Shown piece after piece: positions 44,483 to 56,498 of a DNA stretch of 64,000 bases. The DNA lies in assembly GCA_028023455.1 (NCBI GenBank), contig JAQFVV010006623.1, positions 556,472-620,471 on the forward strand, given 5' to 3'. Source of the DNA: Epiperipatus broadwayi. Taxonomy: Eukaryota > Onychophora > Udeonychophora > Euonychophora > Peripatidae. Position 1 is the first letter of the stretch, and the number at the start of each line of letters is the position of its first letter. The translations under genes and the position numbers were made by a program. Below the pieces are notes generated by a model that was not told where the DNA came from, ran no database searches, and saw only the letters and a program-made list of their open reading frames with translations.

Positions 44483-47400
44483 TGTTAACTTTAATGAAAT
44501 CAGGTTGTGCCACCTGGGTTGACTATTTGTTGGTAGATAGTTATCTTTTTTTTTTTTTTTTAAGTTGCTAGGTAAAGTTTACAGATTAATCTTTTTGGAT
44601 AATGAAGAATTGTCCTTCTGATCATAAAGTAGGAATATAAATACAATAATACAAATTTTATTGCTGGTGAGAGAGTTGTCGTATCATGTGCATTATTGAT
44701 TATTTTTAACAATTTAGACCTGTGTTTTTACTGTTATCATATATGGAATGCATTCGAGACTATAATATACAGAAATATATTAGTACAAGCTTGTTAATAA
44801 TAGTAATTAGATTCTTCCATAAATATATGTATATTTTTTGTACTTTTATATGCCCTATGCAATTTAGCCAGTCAGAAAATAATGAACTTGAGAGTTAAAA
44901 GTTCCTAGGTTGAAGCTCAGTCTGTCACTTCAAATGCTTGAATGTCAAATTTGATTATTTTAGCTCTGTGAGATTAAGCACTTTGACAGAATTGTGGATT
45001 CAATCATAAAGATTCTATAATCCATTTTTATCAGAATAACAAGGGGAAAAAAGAATAGGTTTAGAGTTAATAGAGTGTTCAAGTGTCACATGACTTTCTG
45101 AATATCTAACAGCAATTTTATTAATTGACATCTGCTTTACAAAAATAGATTCTAATGGTTTCAAAATTATGAGTGATGATGTTAATGGTAAACACTAGTT
45201 GGTGATAAAGTTTTTCTGAAACTTTAGGAATTTTCAATTCTGATAATATGTAAAAAGGATCTTAATCTATCATCCGTAAATATTTTCATGGATTAATTAA
45301 GATGTAGACAAAAGAATAAATGGAAATGATGTTTCTAGATAACTATCAATTAAAATTGACATTCCCAAAACTGAACTAGTTGTTTTTATAGCCAAAAATA
45401 GCTTTTTTTGTCTGGAGTTTATTTATTTTGGAAGTCCCTAAAAATCCATCCATTATGTCAAACCCAACATCTTATATGTTGTATGAACTTAGATAGTTCA
45501 ATAAATATGAGGACTTTGAAAATCACACCTTCTCTAATATCTTGGAAATATCAAATCATCTTACCATTCACTAACATATTTTTTAAAAAAGATAAAATTT
45601 TAAAATAGGAAAATAACCATTTTATCAGCCCTTTATGTATAACATCAAGGAAAGAACCAACCCAACTTAAATACATCATATACTACCCCAATTATTAATT
45701 ATAAATTAATAAATATGTAAATCTGCAATTAAAATCATATTTATAACAAGTTAATTAAAAAATGAAATATATATCTATTAAACTTGTAAATGTAAGCAAG
45801 CAAAAATCTCAAAAAACAAAAGAAAGAAGTAACAATGAAAATTAAATTTGTTTGTTCTATTAATCCAACATAAAATTTTATAAATATCAAAATGACATCA
45901 ACAATGCAAATAAAAGTGCTGAACTTAAAACCCAGACATCGTAAAAGAGAAATAGAATAACTTGGTTTTTAAGAAAAAAATGAAGGCAAATAAATTACTT
46001 TAAGAAAATTTACTTTATAAATTCCTAAAAGTAATTTATTCTTAATTTTAATAATCCTCAACATCAAAGCTCATAAGCCACTATAATCACAACTTGAGAA
46101 AGTTGAGTAAAGAAACCCACCACTAATTCCATAAAATTAATATTTCTAATCCAATTTATAAGCTATGAAAGAACAAATCATGTGTGGTTAGGAATTGAGA
46201 AAACATTGTGGGGATGAAACTGCTCATCATATACAACCATGAGTTCCCGATATGAATCTCAATTAAAATCAACATTCTAACAACCATGCCAGCGAAAAGA
46301 TCTACCATGCGCTACGATCAATTAAGGAAATGATCTCTGCACAGAAAGGACAGTTTATAAAAGAGTATGAATCTCCACCGTGAAGATCCAAATGGTGACC
46401 GAATACTATTATATGAAATACCATCCAGTTAATGCAAAAGAACTTTCCTAAAGGCAAAGATACCCATGACATTTTCCAATATCAACTATAAGATTTTGAA
46501 CTGTGACTAGACTACACTGGATTAATATCTCATATTATGTTTCTATAATGTTTTTTTTATTATTATTTTACCTGTTAAATTGATTTCTTTCTTTTGAAAA
46601 CAGAGAGGCAATTCATCTAATCATCAATTAGTTTATAAGGAAGGGGAGTCATCAATTCTAATGTTACTTTTTCATTTAGTAATATAATATAGGTGCAGAC
46701 TCTGAGCTTGCTTGCTAATAAACCTAACAATCTATTGACTTGAAAGATGAGACTTAGTTCTTATACATTATTAAGCGCTCACATTCTGATAATTATAATA
46801 TTTGATGTTCAGTGTTTGTGTTCAAGTAATTTAGTTATTAACTATTTGTTATTCGAATGCATGATTAAAACCCTTGAATGATTGGTCTGTTCTATCATAG
46901 ATCTATATAACACCAGAATAGGGAGGGGGCTCAGAATCTAAAAGCAATCTTCAACAAATCCTCAATTATAGACAAACGGATTGGAAATTAATAATTAAAT
47001 GATGACAGGAAGTTTAGTTAGCAAAGAGTTAATTGTTAAAATATAGTTTCAGATTGTCTTCTATGTTAACTTGTAATTATTAAATTAGGATGGTGAATGA
47101 CCATCCTTCATAGAGAACAAAGATTTGGATTAGTCAATAGTTGATGAATTCAAATGAAGGATGATTGTGCCTATACAATTATTAAGTGATAAGTAAAACA
47201 TCATTTTTTTATAAAAAAATCATGAATAGAAATCGTCATCAAAATAAATTTGTATTAAATATTAAATTAAACTGGTTGTTTGTCGTCTTATTTATCTATT
47301 TTCTAATTAATCACACAATATGCATATTCAATGCACATATCAGACATGAAATAATCATATCTTGAAATAAAGTACATGTACATTCCTCCTGAGTTTGAAC

Positions 47401-47604
47401 ACTGTGGCATAATGAGGATCAAGAAGAGATGAAGTAAGGGAAGTTATGCCAGTATGAATTCCATCTCACTCAGTCAGTAATCATCATGGGACCACTTCAT
47501 AAAACAAATAAATCGTCAATTAATTGACTTGCCTTATCATGTTTAATGCTCTATCTTGAAGAACCAATAGATGAACTCATGGGAAAAAAGCATGTCCCAT
47601 TACA
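44483..47604 (+). mobile_element. Possible LTR segment E (about 3.1 kb)
   Basis: It begins TGTTAAC right after the (AT)n that ends element D. It ends CCCATTACA (47596-47604), the same edge as element D, followed by TCTGGTGCAGCCAAT and ATTGGGCTTGAAAC, which looks like a tRNA-Lys primer site. Near 46,690-46,730, GAGCTTGCTTGCTAATAAACC resembles an R region with a polyadenylation signal. Only about 65 bp of internal DNA follow before another (AT)n. No second LTR seen. Confidence 0.35.
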
Positions 47605-47606
47605 TC

Positions 47607-47634
47607 TGGTGCAGCCAATCATTGGGCTTGAAAC
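47607..47634 (+). promoter_or_regulatory. Primer-binding-like sequence of segment E
   Basis: TGGTGCAGCCAATCATTGGG follows CATTACA at a spacing of 2 nt, as in element B. Resembles the tRNA-Lys-type site with insertions. Confidence 0.4.
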
Positions 47635-47671
47635 ACATCTAAATAGTACAGTGCCAAACCATTCTGTTATA

Positions 47672-47691
47672 ATATATATATATATATATAT
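47672..47691 (+). repeat. (AT)n microsatellite
   Basis: Simple AT repeat closing segment E. Similar runs lie at 1204-1224, 11350-11368, 19663-19674 and 44462-44480, each touching the edge of an element. Confidence 0.8.
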
Positions 47692-50600
47692 AATGCTGTG
47701 GTTACTTTGTTTCAGTATAATAAATCATTAACCTTTCTACTAATCACTGAATCAAAGTGTCTAAACATATATATATGTATATTGGATATATATATAAAAA
47801 GATACATTATTTTTTTTATTTTTTTATTTAATAAACTAACATAAATAATGCATTAATATAAACTCCATACAAAATCTTGAGTGAGGAGTTTAAAATCTAA
47901 CAGATAAAATATAAAACATACATCAAAAAAAGAAAATAAATTTAAAAAAAAACACAAAATATTTAATATACTACAACCAATGATGCATTTTTTAAAAATC
48001 ACAAAATTCAAGGAAACAATCTTGCATTAGCATAGTAAATAATTTGGGTTCATTATTACTGAGTTGCAAGTCTTGAAAAAAATTTATATAGCTATTTGAT
48101 ATTTAGTAGATAATTGTGCATTTACAAAAAAAAAATCTATGGTCTTAAGCATATCAGGAATTGTTCTAATGTAAATGAATAATGTCTGGTATACTATGAA
48201 TCTTATAAATAATTCTAAAAGATATAGCATAAGATCTGACAAAAATAATACATATTATATAATTCTATAAAATAGGTCAAATAGACACTGCCAAAATAGA
48301 ACAATTTCCCAAAACAGAGATATTATAACAATAAATATAAATAGTAACTAAGGCAGATCAAGGTTAAAAGTTAGATAAATGGAAGAACATAATTTGGTTT
48401 ATGTAAATGAAAACTAAGAAAATGAATATAATTTGACTAGGATAATCAAGAAGCAATAAATGCACCTACATAACAATAAGTATTAACATGGTTTATGTAA
48501 ATGAAAACTAAGAAAATGAATATAATTTGACTAGGATAATCAAGAAGCAATAAATGCACCTACATAACAATAAGTATTAACAAATTAAATGTAAGCTCAA
48601 GTAGTATTGCAATGCAAAAAATAATTATTATAATAGTGATGTCAAAAGAATATGGTTCAATTTTTTTAAAAAAAAATGTATTGCTTTTGTTTTAACTGAT
48701 AAACAATTAAAAGCTAACTATTTGCTATTTAAAAAGAAATCATCATTATTTTTTCAAGATAAGTATATGAAACTGCTTCACAAAATCAAATAATATAATC
48801 TGCCAAATCTAAATGTAATGAAAATAAATCATTTATAGAAATTAAAAACAAATTTAAGTCCCAGGACTAAACCTTGTAATAAGCCATAATTAATTTTTGT
48901 AAAAGAAATAGTAACATCAGAAATATTCATTGCCTGCCTCCTATTCTTTAAATAGCTTAAAAGACAAGAAGCAAAAAGATAGTGAAAGTTTTATCAATAT
49001 AGATATTTAAATAAAATTTTATGGCATATATCAAATGCTTTAGTAAAATCTAAATATATAGCAAGAGTTTTGAGATCATTATTTAGGGATTATGTCAAAT
49101 TGTGCACATGAATATAAAAACCATATGATGCTCAGACAATATATTATTTTTAAGTAAAAATGACATCATATTTTAACCATTATTTTCAACAGTTTAGACA
49201 TTACCAAAATAATAGAAATCCATCTACAATTATCAAAAAACTAAGTGGTCACTCTTTTTAAAAATAGGCATGGTAATACAAATGTTTAATCGTGTGGGAA
49301 ATGATCTCACTCTTAAAGAAAGATTAAATAAGAACAGATATAAAAACCGATTGCTTTTAAGAATCTTTAATATTAAATTATTTTATCCAGTTTAATAAAC
49401 AGCAATTAAATTATTCAATCATATAAGATAATTGGAAAATCAGTAAATTCATACATAAAAGGGAATTATGGCAAGAAGAATCAAATGTCACTATAGGCAC
49501 ATATGGAAAAAAAATTAAATAAGTTGGCAACATATTTTCTATTATTTTGAACTTCCAACAAATTATCATTTTGTGTTTTATAAATTAAATTTGTTTTGAC
49601 AAAAGTTTCTTTATTGAAGAATTAATAAATTTTCATTTCAAATAAATATTTTGGTCATTAAAAGTTTTTAATAATATTGAAATTTTACTTTTCTGATATC
49701 AGATTTAATTTCAGTATTCATTTATTTTTAAATTTGTTAAATTTCCACCCAAGAATTTTAAATAATTTCTTTGATCAATCTTTTATATTAAATTATTAGT
49801 CATCCATGCAGAACATCTAATATTACTTCAGTTAAAAACAAAACACTGATTTTATAATTAAAGATTTACAAATATCCTGAAATTTTAAAAATGTAAAATC
49901 AACATCACTCAAAGCAAAAATATTATCCTATTTCTGATTAAATAATAACATCTTTAGTTTATTATGGGATAAGTTATTAACATCCAAATGGGTGTTTAGC
50001 TGTTGCCTATAGTGAAATAATTTTAATGCAGTCCATAAAATGAACTGAAATAGAAAATTTAAGTAAAGGCAATTCATACTTTAGGTGCTGGTTTAATCTT
50101 AAAAATATATAATTCAATATAGATTAATAAAAATGAATTATATGAATAGGCAAAAGAATAGCTTGATTAAAGCCATAATTACTCAAAAAATTCAAATAAT
50201 GAACTGAAAGTCCACATAAAAAAACATAAATTACATAAACAATATATCAAGTTAGCAATAAAATCTAGAATGGCATTTATCCATGAAATATATAATGCAA
50301 TTAAAAGTAAAAATAACTCAAGAAAAACTCAAATTAATCAAAATATATTGTGCAGAGACAAGTTCTGGAATATAATACTTAAAATTAATGTCTTTTTATT
50401 AAAACTGGGATGTGTATATATATTAAACTGTAAAAAAAAATGTATTAAATTTCTGTAGTTACATATAGACTGTACATTATTATTGCCACCTCATATTACA
50501 ATAATCATTCTAGAAAAATTTTAGCATATAGCATGAATATTGTTGAAAGATAAATAAAGATACAGCAAATAAGCTCATATTTTGCAGATAGATTGATATA

Positions 50601-53600
50601 TAAAATAATCTTCAAAATTTTATTGTGTGTGAGCTAGCAATGGAAATATATGTTGAACTAGCCAGAAATAATAAAGACTGATTAATTAAAGATGAAGGTG
50701 AAATCATCATGTGTATAAATTGTGCAATATTTGTCTGTAAGATACAGGAGTAAAATGGTAACACACAGATATAGAGACTAATTATATATTCTACTAGGTG
50801 TGTAGATAATCTAATTTCATACTATAGTTTATTATAATCACTTTGAAGAGTGTAAAGTAAATTCTACTTATTATTTATTCTTTTATACTTAATGCAAGCG
50901 AATAAACTTGTCTTGTTAAGTTTTAATTTGTATATTATTGTTTATTTAACAAAAGCATTGATACAGCCTGACAGGTATTAAAGAAATATCCCCAGGGTAC
51001 ATGATAAAAACCACCATATCTCCCAAAAGTGAATGAATTCAGGGAGAAAGAAAGCTAAAATATTCATCCAGACTATATAAATTCTGCTCTTTTCTGAAAA
51101 TCCAAGATTTAGTTAAAATAATTACATCATAAAAACCCACAGAAGATATATTTGAATAAGCTATAAGTTCGTTAAAATCAGATTTAATACTTTGTATATT
51201 CAAGTGAAAAATATTAAAACAAATGAAGTTTTTTATCTAGTCTTATTTTAGAAATCAGAGTGCTGTTAACTCATTGTTAAAATTAAAGTGCACAGAGAAT
51301 TCAAATCATTTCTGAGTAAGTCAATTCATTCTTTGCTTAGCCATCATAAAACATGTCTCGTCTGCAAAATAATATGTTGATTATTTCCATTTAATAAAAT
51401 ATCAGATATTGATATAAAAGATTTTCTTGTCATCAAAAATAATTTGGCTAAACTGCATGAATTAAAGCATATAACTACAAAATGTTATGTTTGTACAAAA
51501 ATATTTTTAGTATAATTAGTAGTAAGATTTTTAATATAAAAGTCTTTTCACTATTTTTGTAATAACTGTGATAAATTTTGATTTTTATAATAGAGAATTT
51601 CTTGTATTTCAATTTCATAAGCTAATTGTAAAAAACGTTTGATTAGTTTCAGTTTTATTCTTTAATAAAGAGACTTTATTTTCACAAAAATTACATGAAT
51701 TTGTAAACAAATTAATTCTTGATTGTTTTTGCAATGTTATTGTGTAAAGATCAAATGTCTGCCTAAAGCTTGCAATCTTAAATCTCAGTAGTTTTAATTT
51801 TTCCAAAATATCTACCAAAATTGAATCTGAAGAATTGTTATTCATTATGATAGAGTTTAATATGTTATCATCAGATTGATGACCTCTACAAATATTGCAT
51901 CACCAAGTCTGTTTCTTTTTCAAAGTCATACATCTGCAGTACTTCTAATGTTAAAAGCATTTTGTGTAAACTTTTAGAACACCCCACAGATGATATAAAA
52001 ATTCTATTTCTAAGTAACAATTCATTGAATATCTTACTTATTAAAGGCATTTTATAAGTAAACTTTTAATTGCAATGAATAACAATTAAGACTGATTAAG
52101 TAAAACAAGACAAAAGTGTCATAGATTGAAGCAAGTGCAAGTAAATGATAATTATGTCAATAAACATCACATGATCACCATTGATTACTCTGGCTTGCAC
52201 TGAGTGGCAATACGTATAGAGAGTTTTGCCTGTTTTATGATAATTATGTAATCAGATAATGGAATGACAAACATAAGAACTAAAATTATCATGATAACTA
52301 ATTTATCATTGGTTGATAACAACAAAATTATATTAATTAAGTCTAAATATTTAATTATCTTTTCTTTAATTACTGTAATTCTTATAAACTCGTTGTAATC
52401 GAGTATTATTAAAAGGTAAAAGTCTTGAATTTCAACTTTTACCTTTTTGTAATACAGTATCTGATTGAAAAATCTAGTTAATAAAGTGTTAAAACTATGT
52501 GATGATGCTTTAACTATTATTTAGAGTTATATCATTAACTTGAATGTTTTCCAGATTGGGAAAAAAAGTTAAATGATTCGAAAAAACAGAAAGACTAATT
52601 AAACTAACTTAAAATAATGATAAAATAAAAAATGTTATACAATCAACTATTTAGTATAACTTTGATTATGTATGTAAACAAATTGAAAAGATGCTACCTA
52701 CCAATCACGGCGCTATAAACATTCTTCATTTGATCTATATGATTTTTTTAACAATGCGCCATCTAGAAAAATTACTGGAAATCTAATTACTAATTCCTAA
52801 ATAGCAAGGCGTACAGTATATAGATATATGCATGTACGTGATAGTATGTGTATACATATTCGTGTATATAAAATACTTATACTTATGCACTGAAGTGTAT
52901 ATATATACCTTATGAAATATTATTACTTCCATTATTTAGATTAGATAAAAATAATAATTACACGGTTTATTGCTCAGTTCATAAAAGTTTCGAGCATTAG
53001 AAGTGGCAGAGCTGGGCTGCAATGCATGAACCTTGATCTCCAGAGTTTCTGTTGTATCAAATCACATAGCGCATTAAATGGTGAAAAACGTTAATCATTT
53101 CATTATTCAATATGCTCTATAGAAATAAATTTATTTTATATTTAGGATAGTATTAATGTTAAACCACTGGTAAAGAATTGTAGTTCATTCAACTATTTAA
53201 ATCTTTATATATACAGTATTGAACAACATATGCACGATTGAAGTTTTGTGAACTAATGTGATTATATAACAATGAAGATCGATACTTAAAATCTGTTTTT
53301 ATGGATCTGTTATTAAGTAAATGGATTAAATATGTAAAAACATAAAATCAGATTTTGAATATCGATTTTTGTCACTACCAGTTATGCATTATCAAACTGT
53401 ACCAATCATTGTTCATAATGCCTATTTTTTTTTATTTATACATACGCAGAACATATGTATATTTCATGTTCAAGTTAAATATTTATGATTCCTTGCAATA
53501 AATTCAGTATTTGCATAACATATAACCAAACCATTTAACCTAGAATGTTGGTCAATAAATGAGTAACTAATTATTCTTAGCTAGAAAATAATATAAGAAT

Positions 53601-53922
53601 AAAACCTCTCTCTTGTAGTTGGCAAACGTAATGAATAATACTTCTTCACTATTTTGCTTGGATAATCATTTGCCCAGCAGAATGCTATTTAAGGACTGTT
53701 TTAAAATTATATTTACCCTAATGACAATTTTATGTTGTATTAAATAGAACCATGCACATTCACAAACACAGTATATAAAATTACAAGTTATGCTGCACGA
53801 TAATATCATGTATATTATTTATTCTATTTATTATAAGTTTTTTTTTGTAATGGAATCATAGATATTTTTGACTTATTTGTTTGTATTCTTTTTATGCTTT
53901 CATTATATGAATAAAAAGCATT
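47692..53922. other. AT-rich DNA, no gene recognised
   Basis: Six kilobases with only short open frames (such as 50270-50458 plus and 51615-51845 minus) lacking family features. It holds the 94-bp duplication at 48395 and a 12-bp-arm hairpin near 52413-52449. No RNA gene or transposon end was identified. Confidence 0.5.
48395..48582 (+). repeat. Exact tandem duplication, 94-bp unit
   Basis: TGGTTTATGTAAATG...ATTAACA is present twice head to tail (48395-48488, 48489-48582) with no differences seen. Very recent, or an assembly artefact. Confidence 0.9.
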
Positions 53923-53937
53923 AACTTACTGATTGCT
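53923..53937 (+). repeat. Left target-site duplication of the LINE
   Basis: AACTTACTGATTGCT, repeated exactly at 60040-60054. Confidence 0.92.
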
Positions 53938-54173
53938 GGACCTGACCTCTAGCGGCTCAACGGACCAGTCATTGCTCAAATCATATCACCTTTGAAACAA
54001 TAAAATATTCACTTTTAATCTGGAATTTCGCCTCAAAATGATCTTAAACAGACTGTAAGTACTAATTTTATTAATCCGCACGTTTACATTTGTTTTTTAA
54101 AAAATTTACGTTCACATTAAGCTTGATTTAAATCCCACATTGATTGAGTGAATAACGTCATCTCCTAACGTTC
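53938..54173 (+). promoter_or_regulatory. 5' UTR / probable internal promoter of the LINE
   Basis: 236 bp between the insertion edge and the ORF1 ATG. LINEs of this type usually carry their promoter here; no specific motif was identified. Confidence 0.4.
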
Positions 54174-56315
54174 ATGGCTGGCCTACAAGGCTCCAAGCCT
54201 TCAACAACTAACATGGAAGAGGGGGGTGAATTACTTCAAAAATCCATAGTGGATAGTCAGGGGAAAAAAATATATAAACATTTAAATTTCCCAATTACAA
54301 AGCAAAACAAATCAGATAATTTATCAAAAACAAAATGTTGTGTTTCTAAAATAAACACCAGCGCATTGAACAATAAAGCATTGAAACTTGGCAAACAAAC
54401 ACGAAGGGAAAACGACAAGGATAAGTTTCCTCATACCAAAGAGAAAACATTTAAAACCGAAGGAAAACCTTTACAAGACCCTTCTGATGGAGAATTAACT
54501 CCTCACCACATTGTAAAATCAACTTTAAATGAAAAACAAAAAATTTTTTTAGCCAAACATAAAATCTGCAGCGGCGAAAATACGCAAAAAGCAACGCAAA
54601 TTAGAACAACGCGATCAGTTAACGTCAATCATGCGAATGTTATAGAATACAATCTTTCCGCGAACAAGAGAAAAAATTATGAACCCAGTTTCACATCAAC
54701 GCTTGTGCCTGAAAACAAAATAAAAAACCCAGATCACACTAGTAGTGAAGAGTCTACAGACATCAGCTCTTCCTCTGAAATAAAGCAAAACATTGGATAT
54801 TTCAAACATCAAGATGATAATCATGATTCCAATAAAACAACAAATGAACAATTTAAGCAATCACAAAGATATATAACTAAACCATATTATACACAAAAAG
54901 GTAATATAACAGCCAACACTTATGCAAACATTGTAAAATCAAACAATAATGACAAATCAGTAACAGGAAACATAAAACACAATTCAAATAATCCGCAAGA
55001 CAATAATGAAGCCACACAACAATTGATTGAGTTGATGGGGGAGTTGGATGAGACATCAGACACAGGAATGTTTATACATGAGCCATCAAACAGTTCTCAT
55101 GACCAACTCAATAATCATCAGCTTTATACTGAAACAGTTACCAAATTCAATGAAGCCATGCCACAAGGATTACTAAAATCTTTCACTATCTTCAATGATG
55201 AAGCCTCACTCATTCTGTCCACTACAGACCACTTACTAAGATTATTCCCTTTTCCAACCAGTAAACTCTTCGACCTGCTAAAAGCCCAAGATCTCTGGAA
55301 AGTGATTCAAAGGGTATCATATCACCCCAACCCTCGTTATATAATCCTCCAGTTTACAAACATCATGGCAAAACAAGCTTTTAAAAACAAATATAGGATA
55401 CTTGATAACAGATACCTAATTACCATCAATCCAAACATAGTCCGTGACATTTCAATAAGTGGCAGGGTAAAAAATTGTGGTTTGGGATTCAATATTTCTG
55501 ACTTACAAAACCTTCTAATGCCTTATGGGCAAGTCACTTCTTTTAAATATCTTAGGGTCCCTGGAATACAAGAAGAAGTTCCGCAAAACATAGCTTTCTT
55601 TCGAATTATATTAAAAAAAGAAATAGTGCCATTAGATATCCCCCCCACAATCCGTATTGGAAGAGTGCCTCTTTTCATCTCATTCTGGGGAGTAGAATCG
55701 CAATGTTTCGAATGCAGGAAGACGGGACACCTGCTGCGCAACTGCCCATCCAGACAATGCACCTCTTGTGGTACCTTTGCGGGTCGGTCACATCAGTGTG
55801 GTTCAAAAGAAGAGCATATACAAGAACAGCAAAACATGCAACAGACAAAACCCGAAATAGAACATTTAGAGCATGAGACTTCTATCAAGCTGAAAACATA
55901 TAATCAGTCAACAAATGATTCTCATCAAAACAACATAAAAGATCAAAACCAATGCCAAGAAACCAACCCACAGGGATGCCACCAAACACGTCAAAACAAG
56001 ACAAGCAAAACTTATTTCTCTTCAACAGACACTTGTTCTGACTTTGAGCAAGAAGAAACGGATGCTGAAACTAGGCAAGAATAAACTGCAAGCCTCACAG
56101 AGTCTGGGCCTGACCATGTCCCTAAACCCTTCACCACATTACACAAAAGGAAAAAGCGCCGCAACAGAAACACACAATCCACCACCTTTGTCCACAACAA
56201 TAACAATAGCAGAAATATCGATTCAAATGAGACCACCTCAACCTCTGATGACATACAGTGCAATGCTAGTCCCAACTATAAAAAACGGAAAGATGAATCC
56301 CCTAAAATCAGATAA
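54174..56315 (+). pseudogene. LINE ORF1 (RNA-binding, RRM-like + CCHC), one stop
   Basis: ORF1 protein coats LINE RNA in the ribonucleoprotein. The frame runs 636 codons from ATG 54174 to TAA at 56082; the same frame then stays open with matching composition (TESGPDHVP, KRKKRRNRNT, YKKRKDESP) to a TAA at 56313, so the first stop is probably a nonsense mutation. Residues 1-300 are low-complexity and Lys/Asn/Thr-rich. Residues ~360-505 form an RRM-like domain with the pattern LMPYGQVTSF ... RIGRVPLFISFWG typical of Tx1-type ORF1. Then CFECRKTGHLLRNC (residues 511-524) and a second, irregular knuckle CTSCGTFAGRSHQC. The tail is basic. Confidence 0.85.
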
Positions 56316-56498
56316 TGACAATACATCAAACTCATATCATACCCAACCTGAAGCTAATACCTCTGGGCAAATAGCCCCCCAAGATTTAACACTATGGATC
56401 CCATCAACTGATCCTGAAGTCTGCCTAATGCAAAAAGACTACCAGCTCACTGCAAGTATTCTAGCTAATGAACAAGAAACCAAGCAACCTACTTCAAA

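Noticed and set aside
44462-47691. Segment E as a complete transposon bounded by the two (AT)n runs
   Set aside because: No inverted or direct terminal repeats were found at the two edges; only an LTR-like start and a primer-site-like end support it, so it is listed at low confidence as an LTR.
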